From the NCBI GenBank assembly GCA_020055645.1, contig CM034547.1, forward strand, positions 7,301,280-7,365,279: 64,000 bases of DNA. Reading direction: 5' to 3'. The notes beneath the pieces were generated by a model. The model worked only from the letters and a program-made list of their open reading frames with translations. It was not told the origin of the DNA and did not search any database. This document shows positions 36,924 to 49,830 of the stretch, piece after piece (position 1 is the first letter of the stretch; the number at the start of each line of letters is the position of its first letter). The DNA comes from Tomocerus qinae (lineage: Eukaryota; Arthropoda; Collembola; Entomobryomorpha; Tomoceridae). A program made the position numbers and the translations under genes.

Positions 36924-39900
36924 ACTAGACGACTGAGTCCAATCAACGGTCTATGAAATTCGGGCCAATGCGCAGTCGCTAGAAATTTACTGATTGCAAC
37001 ATAACTAGTGTACGATATAATTCGAAAATTCTATGTCTATAATGTTACACCATAAATCAAGGCTTATTATTGAGATTTTTACAGCAGAGCACCGCAATGA
37101 TGTGATGTCAAGCTTCCAGATCAGTGTAAAAGTATTATGCAAAGGAAAATCTATAGCAGAAATTGAATTTCTTAACTGTACTGCAATGTTGAGTGTCTTT
37201 AGTTGTTGTAACGGCCTTTTATTTGGTCCCGGTTTTCAGCATTTTCATTGCTATTTAGTTAATAAAAATTATGCTGGTAATAAAAATGGTAGTGACTATA
37301 TTGCTTAGCTGTGTGCTCTGTTTTTAAAATGGAAATACAATACAAAAGGGTTATTACATTTGGTAGTGCGTGCAATTAAAAAGTTTGTATGATTTGAGAG
37401 TGGACAAAGTTGGTGGAGCTCTTTGGTGCACTGCAGGATAACGTCCTAATTTTTTTGGCAGAGACAAGAGAGACTTAAAATGAGTATTTATGCGAGTAAA
37501 ATAAAGGACCACATGCAGTCAAAAGAACCAACTGTTTGCATTTTATTTATGTGGAGCTGATTGTGAGCCGACTCGAGTTGACTCCATAGAACAAGCTCAA
37601 TAGGCATGAAGTTCGTAAAAGTATTACGCTGTACCACACAATTGTAAATTTGAAAAGGACTGACCAAGAGCAAAAGAAATTTTAAAGATGGACATACTTC
37701 TATTATTTAGTATGGTTGTCCTAAGTATTTGTGCTGTATAGCTTAGGGAATCTACAATGGACACTCATCACCATTTATTACCTACACACATACGTACACA
37801 ATTTCAACCAAACACAATAGAATAATTATTCCCTTGCATTCTATTGTGTTTGAATTTATTCTACGCTTAAGCCAGGCCACATTGCAATGCTAGGCTCCCT
37901 GCAATATTTAAGTCAAGAATTCTGCTGGCGAGCACTGAGCATGCTTACTGACATGACAATGACAATAATTTGAGCCCCGCTAGCCAGCCCAGTCGTCTTT
38001 TCCTTTAGTGCAAATTTCTTTTTTTTACTTTACAAAACATTACATGCTGTATGATTAGTTTGTCTGTGGAATGGATTATTTATATTGCATTGAGCGTTAT
38101 ACAAGAACACAAGCCCACCTCGTGTTCCTCACTCCCAGCACAACATAAAACAGAAAAAATTCAAGCAGAAATTGTTTTCCTACGTTTACTTACGAAACAT
38201 AGATTCGTCGTATGAATGTAATAAAATATGTACCTACTAACTGTATGTATTTGCGAGTATTTTTCATTCCATACTAGCTGATATAGACACCTTTGCAGAA
38301 TGCGATGCCTTTGTAGCACTATTTAGAAGAAACGCATGAAAATACGTATTTGTATGAACGTATAACGAATGTTATGTAATGTCCATAAAGTATAAAGTCT
38401 GCAGGTAATAATAATCCCTTCTCAATTCAGTTTTTGTCGACTGCCCAAAGAGAAATCTATAGCAAGAGTGCATTGAAAGTGAAGGAAACGAAGAAAAGAT
38501 GCTCAAATCCCATCTCAAATATATTTCTATAGCGCATAATACCTTTCTGTACATCTCTGTATTAATACTAATCGTAAACTTGAGTAGTTTGTGTAGCTAG
38601 CAACAAGAAAAGGCTTATTTTACATATAAATACACCACACTTGCATAATACTACAACTTGGACACTTTATACTCCGTAGTTTGCATATGTATCTGGTAGG
38701 TATACAGATACAATTTTTATTACGCTATAATATTGAAAGAAAATCTTATTTATATACATAGAGACACAAAGTAAGTGTAAGATAAGAAAAGAGACGCACA
38801 TAGTAAGTACCTATCGTTTCTGTTGCATTCAACCTGAACAACATAGATAATACATAAAGTAAAATGGGCAAAGGTTAGGATATACTTATAAGTGTTATAT
38901 AATACTCCCTGTAGGGAATGTTGATAAAAAAGGGAGAAGAGAGCTCGACCTTCACTATAATGAGACGAATTCGAACAGAATTTAAAAAAACAATGAGAAA
39001 AAGAAGCGAGCATAATAAGTCGAGGGGAAGCGTAGAGAGAAGGATGATATAAAACCAACTGCGAACATTCTAACTACATGCATACTTACTACATCTGAAT
39101 TTTCTTACGCTTATTACTACATCTTTTGGGCATCTGATTCAGAGTTCCTATAAGATTTCCTAGAAACAGTCAATCTGGACCCAAGCCCATTCCTACAAGG
39201 CATAGTTTTCTCGACTGGCCAAAATGCAGTATTCTGTATAATAAATAGCATAGCCTTCACATGGAGAAATAAATTCATTTTATATGCAAAGGTATTCCGT
39301 ATGGAAGGAAAAGATGAGTTTTATGATAATACAAGACGTCAAATCAGATGAGACGAGGTTGGAATGAAACTGAAATTGAATTGAAGTTGCTAGATGAGGA
39401 TTACATTTTGTTTTGCTCAGATCAGGACAGGAGTCGTATTTCAATTCTATATATCTCACAAATCTCACTGTGAAGAATCAACTGGAAAACACTCTGCCTC
39501 CTACAAAACTCAGCAAAAGTTAAGTAAAAGCTTGCTAGTCCATATTGCATTACTGAAAGGAGATACTCCACCTACTAATTCATATACGCCAAGAATCGTT
39601 CAATGCATTATTATTAGCTTTTGTCCATGATGTTTTTGAATGTATAGAGTTACACAATATAGTAGTAGGTACTTGTTATTTCAGTTGTGTGTGTACAGAT
39701 AGGCGAGAAATCTTGGGAACAAATCTTGTGCTTTTATTACTTACTCACTCTGTGAATCTGACTCCACTCCACTCTTTTTTCTATTTTATTATATCAATCA
39801 GAATCATCAGGTACATCCATAAATATCAGAAAGAATATTGCTATTGTGCTGCAGTTCCTTCACTTTGGAGTAGAATCCATTTAAACTCTTATCACTCTCA

Positions 39901-42900
39901 GCAATTCTTCATCTTTAGAAAAAAGCCAAACATTATTAAACAATATGATGCGGTGGAGGTACTTAACTACTATTTTACTACTACTGACTAGTATAGCCTG
40001 CCTGACGCACAGAGTTGTTGTTTGTAGGCATTGTGACCACAATGACTCTGAGGTAGATATTAAAAGGAAATATCTCATTTTTATATAATAACAGCAGAAT
40101 TTATTATTGCAATTACATGCTCAGAATATTATACGACTTTTGCATGCCTCTCTGTCTATCTTATCCAAACAAGTGGAATTAACTCCTAGGCTTTTTCAGT
40201 TCACGATTACACAGACAAACAGAGAAAGAGACAAAACATAGACATCGTCGTTTTATGAGCCGAGAGTTGTAAAGGAAAATACATATAGCTAGACAGATAA
40301 CTGCAGAGTCGAGCCGAGTAGTCTCTTATCTGATTCGTCTGACTAAATTCGAATGATGATATAATAAGATATGCCTAGCCAGTCTAGTCAAACAAATGTC
40401 CCTACCAAATCCATTAAACTGTTTAGAATTTTCTTAGGATAGGGACTGATTTTATCTACTTTAAAATGCTAATACATAAACATTCACAGGGGTTGGCTTC
40501 TTTGTGCAAATAAATAGCAATGGTGTAAACTAATTCAAGACAAGGAAAATAACAAGAGAAGGTAACCTTAAGATATCAAGTGTTACTATACAAACTCAGG
40601 TAGTTAGATAAGTAGGTAGGTAGTGAATAATTGACTGTGGATTTGCATTCGCACTCTTCACTTGCTTAAGTAACTTTTGATCTGCACGTGGACACATGAC
40701 AAAGCAGGTGTTTTGCAGTTCACATAAAATCAGTTCTCACATATATAACTAATATAAAACAGAGGTCCTTGATATTGCTATAAGGATTTTTATGGATTGG
40801 CATACAGATTATCAAAATAGAAAATACTAATAAGCATGTCACCAACTTTTGATTGGTCATTCTCTCTCGAATAATTGGATTATGTATTTTACTTACCTTT
40901 AGTATTGAGTGGAGTTGTGTTTGTTATGTTTTGCTTTGTCACATTTGATGTCTTTGGCGAATCTCCAACAGGCTGAATGTAGGAAAATTTAATTACGCCA
41001 ATCAACCTCGTTTTTATGACATATCTCACTCAAGCTATAAAGAACTCATTTTAGTAAATCATTTTATCATTAGAGTTCCAACTGTTGACTACCTACCTAC
41101 TCGATTTCCATTGACTGTCCTGTTTTATCTGGGCTATTTGCATTTGTGCTAATAGCCATGCCTTATATGTCGTTAGTTATCTGTATAGTAGTGAATGAGT
41201 AGATTAGTACGCGAGTCATGTCGCACTAGCAGAGAGTAGTAAAACTCAAATGGGATTTGTAAGTATAAACTCTCCATGTTGCAGATTGGGTGCCGGAGGG
41301 GTTAGTCTTGCGATGTTGGAGGTATTCTGGGTATCAGCATCTTTGCATTAGACTACGGTTTTATAGCTTCAGTCCAACCAATAATAAAAGCAACTGATAT
41401 TTAAGTGCAGAAAGCATGGAGACAAGTGAAGTGGAGTTTGAAGTTTGAACGTCAGTCAGTCACTCACTCATTTCAAGACGCTGGGAACTGAGAGAGCGAC
41501 TATGGCAGAGACTAGCAATAAAAAGTCTACATTTATTACTTAATGCAATGAGGAACAAGTGCACGGATTTTAAGGTGTGCTGTCCCAGCTATATTTACTT
41601 AGAGACAAGTACTATCTGCTGAAACAAGTCAAGAATAGTGATTCACGCTATTGTGAAGCGTCCGGCATTGGATTTGGATTGGCTTATGCATTGCAAGACT
41701 GATGCGCATCTTTAGTTAGGCGGAGTATGAGTTACTATCGTCTATTCATCTCTATATGGGGCCACATTGTTCTCTTCCGAGACATGATCACTAAACCAAA
41801 CCAATTCCCATGCCATGCATGTCATGCTCTACCATCACAACTCCGGACAGACGTAGCGAATAGCCACACACTCACCAAATCTAATCCGACGGAATATTCT
41901 CTCTGCCGACTCCTCTATCCTCTATTTCGAATCTTTGATTGAATAATACAACGTCAACTCCTCTAACTTATCTCTCTAAACAGACAAGACCAAATCTCCA
42001 TACCTTCATGCAGCTAATAAACAAACCGTCAAAAATCAGCAACCACTCAAGTTAATCTCTCTCCTCGTCCCAAACTTCAGCTTCAATGAATCTCGTTGAC
42101 TCATTTTCATCAGAATTGTTATCTATGCATACCAAAAGTTTATTTTTTAGTTTCCATATTTAAAATCACAATAAATATTGTTATTAATTGAATTAGAAAC
42201 CCACAAAAATTTTAATACAGCAGAAGAATTTATATTACAATAAGGTAAACAGATTTAATGATGTTTTTTTTATGTTTAGAGAGACTAGGAATTTGTAACT
42301 TACCAACTAGTGCAGATGGCAAATAGTACAAATATAATGTTTCAGTAATTTCTTTACTTCTTGACGAATATTTAGGACAGTTTAATTGGTATATTAGCTT
42401 TGAAATAATCACAATACTCTATGTCCAGTGTGACTTAGCTTTCACAATTAAAATGACTTCTCCGTGCAATTGATAAAAATGCGAGATTTTTTACCATTTG
42501 TGTAAGTAATAACTATGAGAATAGTTTCTTCTGAGTGTGTTTACGAACTTACACAGCTTAGTAATAAATTCTAAGTTTACGAAAGTCAGGTTTCGCAGAA
42601 AAAGGTAAAGGACATGGCAATTAGTAAAAACATACGAAGGATGTTCATAAATATGTACATATTTCTATGTGATGTTAATATACCTGTGCTTTTCTTTATA
42701 TTGCCAATTATAACATTCATGAATTTCAAATTGTTTTACTCGTTCCATGAATGGGACAGGACATAGTAATTCACAAAGCCCAATTTAGCATTTTGTTTTG
42801 AAACTTCTTTGTAACGATGTACAAGAGTGTGTGGCATGTACAAATAGTAAACTGTATACTAGATACTAGTCCGCACAAAAAATACAGCACAAATTACCTA

Positions 42901-43727
42901 CATGCATATTTTTGTTGTACTGGTAATTGGATTGTAAGTTTATACGTCCTTGCAGTGACTTTCCTAGAAAATTTAAGATTGACATTCAAAGCTAATTAAA
43001 AGTAAACCGATACAATTTTTTTTGCAAAGATGCATTTTTTCACACGTCTCAAAAGGCAGAATTGTAAATCACAATGCTCTACATATTGCATAATGCTCGA
43101 TAGGGTACATAATATGGGAAGAATTGACATTCTTATTTTAATGTGCACCTGTAAATATGTTTGCGAAAGATTTGCTTGGACACGATATGATTAATTCATT
43201 ATTGTGTGGATCTGTTTTAAAATGGAGTAGGATAATTTGTGCATTCTCAGATACATAAATGCATACAAGGATAAAAGGCTACACTTTTACTATCAACTAA
43301 AGAATAAATCTGGGAATCTTACAATGTGATAATTGAAGAGATGATAAAAAGTTTTAAGGGTATTATTAGTCGAAGGCAAAGCCACCAACCCAAACCACAA
43401 ATAACCTCGAAATATCTTTTCGAGTCCATTTTAATCCTTTCCTTTAAATTCTCTGTGCGTCATTTCTCAGCCTTTCTATCACCATCAAAGCATTTCTCTA
43501 ACCTGTAATGTCTTCTTAAGAACAAATGATTAACCACAGTCTAGATAGATCACCGAAACTACAATACTGGACCATCTGTGCTCATACGTACTTCATTCCT
43601 TAATTCTAACATGCCCCATTACTATTTATATATGGCATATTTAGTAGCTTTCGTCTTTCGTACAATTACACAAAACATTTCACTTCAGTATGCTGCATTT
43701 TAAAACTGCTATTCATATCTGTATTAT
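36924..43727. other. AT-rich non-coding sequence
   Basis: No gene is recognised. Frames reach 102 codons (38750-39058 minus) and 100 codons (39689-39991 plus) without recognisable motifs. The perfect hairpin at 37809-37852 is listed separately. A GACTCGAGTTGACTC string lies at 37570-37584. Confidence 0.55.
37809..37852. repeat. Perfect 15 bp-stem hairpin
   Basis: CAAACACAATAGAAT at 37809-37823 is the exact reverse complement of ATTCTATTGTGTTTG at 37838-37852, with a 14-base loop. The stem is shorter than a typical animal pre-miRNA hairpin and is not followed by a T run. It may be a remnant of a small palindromic element. Confidence 0.65.
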
Positions 43728-44219
43728 GTGTGGACGGAGTTTGATGCAGTCAAGTCAGAACTTTTCATTTTCATGCATGCTTTCTCAGATTGCTGGCTTA
43801 GTCTTTGCTTAGGTATGGCTCGAATGTGTCACGCTACACTGCGCTCTTCTGGCCTGTCTCTGATAATATTCTTCACAAGTTTTGTCACCTGGATAGGAAT
43901 GTCTCTTGCTCCTCCCCCGTCTCCACCGTGTCGTCTTCCTTTGTCGCGTCCAAGTCAAAGCTTACTAATGCTAAACATATTCTCCTCTATATTTTCAAGC
44001 GAGACAATTACAGATAGTATTAACAAGAATTTCACAGAACTTTTGCTAAATAAATGCTTAAAACATTGCGAATTGGTATTTTGTCTGTATGCGAATTGTT
44101 TTATTTTAGCCAATGAGTATTTGGAAAATAGTCTTGATACTCATATTTAGTCACTAAAAAATAAAATGATTATTTAACATTGTAGATAGAAAATCTCTGG
44201 ACTGAAGTTGTCTATATTT
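43728..44219. other. GC-richer patch with overlapping short frames
   Basis: A 140-codon plus-strand frame (43728-44150) overlaps a 70-codon frame in another phase (43805-44017). Both cross a stretch near 43800-43975 that is richer in G and C than its surroundings. The longer translation has a hydrophobic middle and a Pro-rich stretch (APPPSPP) but no family I recognise. This is the least unlikely coding candidate in the window, yet two competing frames and the lack of any recognisable domain keep me from calling a gene. Confidence 0.25.
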
Positions 44220-44345
44220 AGAAAATCTCGTTAGAAAACGTTGAAAGATGAGTTAGTGAAGAGTAAAAAGATAATAATAATGGGATGGTTATCGAAAGGC
44301 GAGTGGGTCAGGTAGTGAAGTAAGTGGTAGTTGAGATGAGTTTGT
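44220..44345. other. G-rich, C-poor block
   Basis: The plus strand is rich in G and A and poor in C, resembling the block at 27441-27691, with words such as GGCGAGTGGGTCAGGTAGTG. No gene is seen. Confidence 0.4.
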
Positions 44346-47300
44346 TTATTTGGTTAGAGGAGGAACCCGTCTTTCGAGTACAAAGTAAAGCACACCGCAT
44401 CTGATTTCAGTCGTAGTGATAGTAAGTACACCGCAGCAAACATTCAAGTGCAAGTCGAGGGAAACCGCTTGCTCTTTCCAGTTGTAGGTACTTCTATTTA
44501 TTATTATAATTTTATTTGCAGATTGCAGACACTCTCCTTGTAGTTGATAATACACGTACTATAATATAGTCGACATTCAACACTTGATGTGTTTATATGT
44601 TGAGTGGAGATCAAAGAAATACTGATGTATGTTGGTAATAAGAGACTGAACCTGCCAAAATTGAGAATCCCGGAAAGAAGTTTTTCAAACTGGAAAAACA
44701 TGAAGCTACAAAACTAGTTTTAAATCCCAGGCAGGTCAGAAAGAGTTGTCCAGCATCTCTCTGATATGTCCATAGAAGATCACTCGTTTCCTTTGGCTAT
44801 CTGCCTACATGCATATTATTTTAAAAAACACTACCTACACATTAGTCGATGGAATTCCAACACACTTGCATCCTACTTACTAGTATCGTAAATAGCTTTG
44901 AGTTTGTTTGTAAGTTGTAGCAAGAGGAAACTAGATCTTCTTTCTATTCAAGTCCATCTCATCTCCTTGCATTGATAGGAAAACCTGAAATCGGGCGATT
45001 CCACTTCGACTTGTTTGCTTAGATTTGGAGTTGTCTACAGAATGCAGTCAAGTCAGTCAAGTCACCCTGTTTCGGAAAATGCTCAAGAGCCCTTCAGTCC
45101 AGCCAGCCCAGTCTCATCCTCAACATCTCGTCAATAACACCTAAAAATCTCTCTCGTCCTTTTTATTCAAGTTTCAGAAATATCCAGCGAAATAAGAACA
45201 GTGCGAAAAACAGCAGTTCATCATTTTCATAGCCTTTCGTTTCCATCATGCCATAATAATTACTTAGACCAAAGATAAGGTTCTTGGTTGTCAAATATAT
45301 TTCAGGCTTGTTAGACGGTTAGTGTAATATACAGTGCACTTTAGAAATCATCCGCTGTTGCAACAGTCAAGTGAAAATTATAGTAGTGTGCAAAAAATTG
45401 TTTCTTCAATCAGTGACTCACCTGTGAATGGACTGAATTGAATCTAAGCAAGTTACGACACAGAAACAATTAGCAAAGCCATCAGCAATTGCGGACTATT
45501 GTTAGTTTATAAAAACAACTTTGTTATTTTACGTGTTTATCTGGACTGATCATTACGTGCAAGGCTTAAGTTAGATCTCCTGTTGCAGAACCTCTATTCT
45601 TTTAAAAAATCCTACAAGATATCATACTTATATTTATTATAATACCATATTAGTTCATACTCCGTGTTAACTTCTGGCGTTTCAGCTATGAAAGCCTCAA
45701 CATAAACTATTCTTATTAACGATGCAAGCTTAATAAGCACAAACTACGTGATGTGCTTCTATCGAATTAAAAAAATTATTAGACTAGACGTAGTAGAAAG
45801 ACTTTTGCGATAATTTCTCTGCTACAATTTCCTCCAGTCGGTCTTAGTGTTTTCAGTATAGCAATTAATTTTCTGTATAAATTCAGACACTAACAAGGTG
45901 GTGGGTAACTACAAACAAATTGTAAGTACCTATGGAACTGTAGTAAGTAGTAGTAGAACCTGGGCATGACTGTTTTTATAATGTAATAAATACTATCTGT
46001 TCTCTGTTGCATACTACACACACTTAAGAAAATGTACGTCCTAAGTAATAAAATGTGTAATATGGATCTTTGCTGTGGTCTGAGTGGATACAAGTGTGTG
46101 TAGTAGACTAGACGTGTGGCAATAAAACTGCCATTATTATTATTATCATCGTAGGAAATTGCGTTTATATCACATCGCACTCAAGTGTCCATGCATACAC
46201 AAAATTTCATTTTTGAGGTCGAGGGAGTCTTTTTACACGCTAAACTTTACTAATACGGCTGAGAAGAGATGCAAAACAAAGAATACCTAAGATATTTACT
46301 GGGAGCTACTAGAGGTCAACTAATCCCTTCTCTCACAAAATAATACAACTCGTCTCTTCTTCACAGACAGCATTTATAACTCGAATTGCCGAGAAAAATC
46401 ACAAAATAAGTTTGTGACTCTAATAAAATAATTATTTCTTGTTGTTACTAGTTTAAAGGCTAGCATTAATAGTACAACTGCACGAACTGTCGAGTAGGCA
46501 TTTACATAAAAACATTTCTACTATATTAGAGGAGCTATACAGCTTTATAAAAAATACTTAATACTATGCTAGACTCGTATAGTGGTATATGTCTTCTCTT
46601 CTTTAACTTCTTACAGACAAACAAATAATAATCCGTCATCACATCAATCCACTACATTACTACTTACAACACTGTAAACTAAAATGGTATGAATACTAAA
46701 AGACAAAAAGAATATCAATAAAAAAGAACATTACCACATACACCACAAAAACACGTACTAATTACTGTAAGAATAAAATTGAAAGAATAGTGCAAAACAA
46801 TCATTGTCCTTAGGCATGTATTCAGATAGCTTTTAGTAAATGGGATTTGCTTGTCAAGAGGAAGGCTGGAGAGCCATTAAAATTTTATTTAGTTATGATG
46901 AGCCAAAAGCAATTAAATGTATCAACATTTATCATTTATCAATATAGTACACAATTTATATACCTTTCTAGAAACAATCCTTGATGGTTTCTTTGCATTC
47001 TCTTCATTATCATAACTTTCATTAAGGGCTTTTGAATTTTTAAGTGGGGCTCGCAGTAATGTGTCAAATACAATTCGGATAAGGCAAAGTAGTGTAATCA
47101 GATTGGGAGAGACGCTAAATACAATAGCGAGTATATTTAAATATATTATGCATCCCTTCTCTATAAACATTTTGTATATGTTAGGGGTAGAGGACACTTT
47201 TGGATTTTATATAGAAAATATTATCTTTTGTGCATTACATAGCTATCAAAGTTTCTACGGTCTTTTAATGCGTCTCCCTTTCCTTGTGTAATAAATGTAG

Positions 47301-49490
47301 TCTGATGCATTGATACTTTCTAAGCTGACATGGCATGGCGCATTAATGTGATGCTGTACAAATAAGGAATTAAAAATCTAATACATTAACAATAAAACAT
47401 TCTTTGTATGTGCATACACGGCTACTTAATGTTTCTTTACACTTACGCCAACAGAATACAATTGTTCAGAATTTAATGCATTTACTCCGCTCATAATGCA
47501 TTAGCAGATATTATAGCATCAGAATGCAAATAATTAATGTTTAGCTTGGGCTTCTTAGCTTTGGCCATTGTCAGTATGCAATTGTGTGCAGAAATGAAAA
47601 ATGACTGCTGTCTTGTCTTCGTGCTTTCTGCTCTGATCTGATAATAGGAAAACATTCACATTTACAAAAGAATCTATTGCATTATATCAAAATACACTTG
47701 ACTACTGAAAAGTAAACAAAAGTATAAAGTGACATGACATCGACAGAGTAACAAACACGACACGTCATGTCATTACATTGTATTAGCCGATAAGCAACTG
47801 CCTATTAAATACTACTCACCTAAGCTCCAGGCGATGCTGCTCATTGCTCATTGGCAATCTAGTGAAAAAAATAATTCCGCAGGTAATTTAATATTGTAGC
47901 CGCATTTTTGTGTAATCAAAAATCCCAGATTGGTCTGAATGAATTCTCTCAGGTAAAGAGTAGAAGGTACCTTAGCATCTTATAATCGTATTTGCTACTC
48001 TAAAATTAGACAGACAAGCAGACAGAGATTTGACATGTAAATTACTAGTGAGGGATTTCGAAGGATTCGCAAAGAGAAATAATTCGTGAGTTGGTATCTG
48101 CGTGTGTTGATGTTTGCAGGATTGCAATATCTTAGTATAAATATATGAAAAATGTCTTGCTCTCTGATGTCCTTCCTTCATTTCTTTCGTGCATGATCTT
48201 CTGTTGTAGATGGAAAGAAATAGTAATTATGAAAGTATGTGCATTAAAGTTGTTGTTTTCGGAAGAGTTTCAACTTCAGCTCGTCAACTCACATGAGAAT
48301 CTTTCCTACGTTTCATTTTGATTGCTTTGCCTCATTTCATTTTCCATTTCCATGAACGCGAGTTTCGCTCACCTCTTCAGTTGCTGCTTCTGTCCTGTCT
48401 GCGAACTAAAGGAGGTGGGCTTTCTACATCCTTACATCAACCCAAATCAATACAGGAGGAGATGAAACGAACAAAAGTCAAAGATGATGAGCCGTTTGCC
48501 TCAAAGCACCAAAAAAGATTATACCGTACTTATTCACTACACTACAGACAATTTCTTTGATGCACTAATCCCTACTACTTACTTTCCTTCTAACCATCTC
48601 TCCTAATTCCTCCTATATGATGACTCCAACTAATCTAAGCACATTTTTATCTAACTTTTTAAATCTCTCTTGAAGACAGAAAATTATCAGAAAAATACAA
48701 TTTGCAATTCTTTACATAGTTTACCCAAGTAATTTTAATTCTGCTTTCCTGGGCTAATAACAGATGATGATGTAACCAGGAGCAAGACCAGTAGTTTACT
48801 TACCTTATTCTTCGTGAGTTCCTTTGCATCAAGAGAAGGAAAAGATTTCTATTAATTTTTATAATACCACATCCCATCCTTCATAATCATCTTTAATAAA
48901 CCTTTATTATTACCTGACTCTTCTCATGCTACATGCCATGCATGCTACAGAGCCACCTTATGCATTTCTTACTCATTTCATATACAATCTCCAGAGTTAT
49001 ATTTAATAACCTATACGTAAGCAGTAAACTTTGCTATTATCTGAAACGGTAACGTTGTAGACGACTGACTTAATGACTATGACGTGTCCTATTGCTGTAT
49101 ATAGCTGGAAAAGACAGTAACGACCCAAGCAGGAACCATCCATTAGTAATTTAATTATTCTAAATCCTGCCATAAAAACATCCACAGTTACAATGGATTT
49201 TAGAAACTATTCAACCTGCAATTTTAATTTTATTGCAAAATGTTTTAAAGATTTCCAGCATTAAAGGCGTTATAACGATTAAGTTATGATATTTTACATG
49301 TGTATTATTGTTTGTAATCTACAGTAATTTATTAAGGACAGATAATAAGTAGGTATATGTGAAATGAGGAATAAAGACTCGTTGTAAGAGTATGCGATAG
49401 AAATCTCCCATTAGCAGATGTCTTCATTACGACTTTTATTTTGTATTAAACGCAGTGATCATAAATCATCGGTACGTCTTGTAATATGAT
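44346..49490. other. AT-rich non-coding sequence
   Basis: No gene is recognised. The longest frames are 96 codons (45890-46180 minus) and 91 codons (46922-47197 minus). A CAGTCAAGTCAGTCAAGTCA string at 45045-45064 belongs to the dispersed motif in the findings, and CATGCTAC repeats at about 48925-48948. Nothing else stands out. Confidence 0.55.
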
Positions 49491-49830
49491 TCATCTGTGA
49501 AATAATTGAAGTGTATGTAAATGATGTCTTAAAGGGATTGGAGAAGTAAAAATGTTGTCGGATACGTCTGCGAGGCGAAGGTAGGGGTCTGTGTATGTAC
49601 AAGTGGTGGACTGAAGTTGATACGCAATGCCACCATGGTCGCATCCCAATTCTAAAGAAATGCTCGTTTGATTAGATAAATAGAAGTGAAGTTGGCGATG
49701 TAGGAGCAAGAAGGAAGGGAGTCAATAGTAGCACTTTACCGGAGGGGTATCTGTAGTAGTAGTGGCAAAACTAGGGAAGACGAGGGTAGTGAGTGCCAAA
49801 GATAAGCTCAGGTCAATTAAAATGACCCAG
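49491..49830. other. G-rich plus-strand block
   Basis: G clearly exceeds C on the plus strand, with GTAGTAGTAGTGG near 49751-49763. Two overlapping minus frames of 61 and 72 codons result from the same composition. No gene is called. Confidence 0.4.

Noticed and set aside
43728-44150. 140-codon plus-strand frame in a GC-richer patch
   Set aside because: No recognisable motif, a competing 70-codon frame overlaps it in another phase, and no promoter or splice context supports it. Kept as a compositional feature only.
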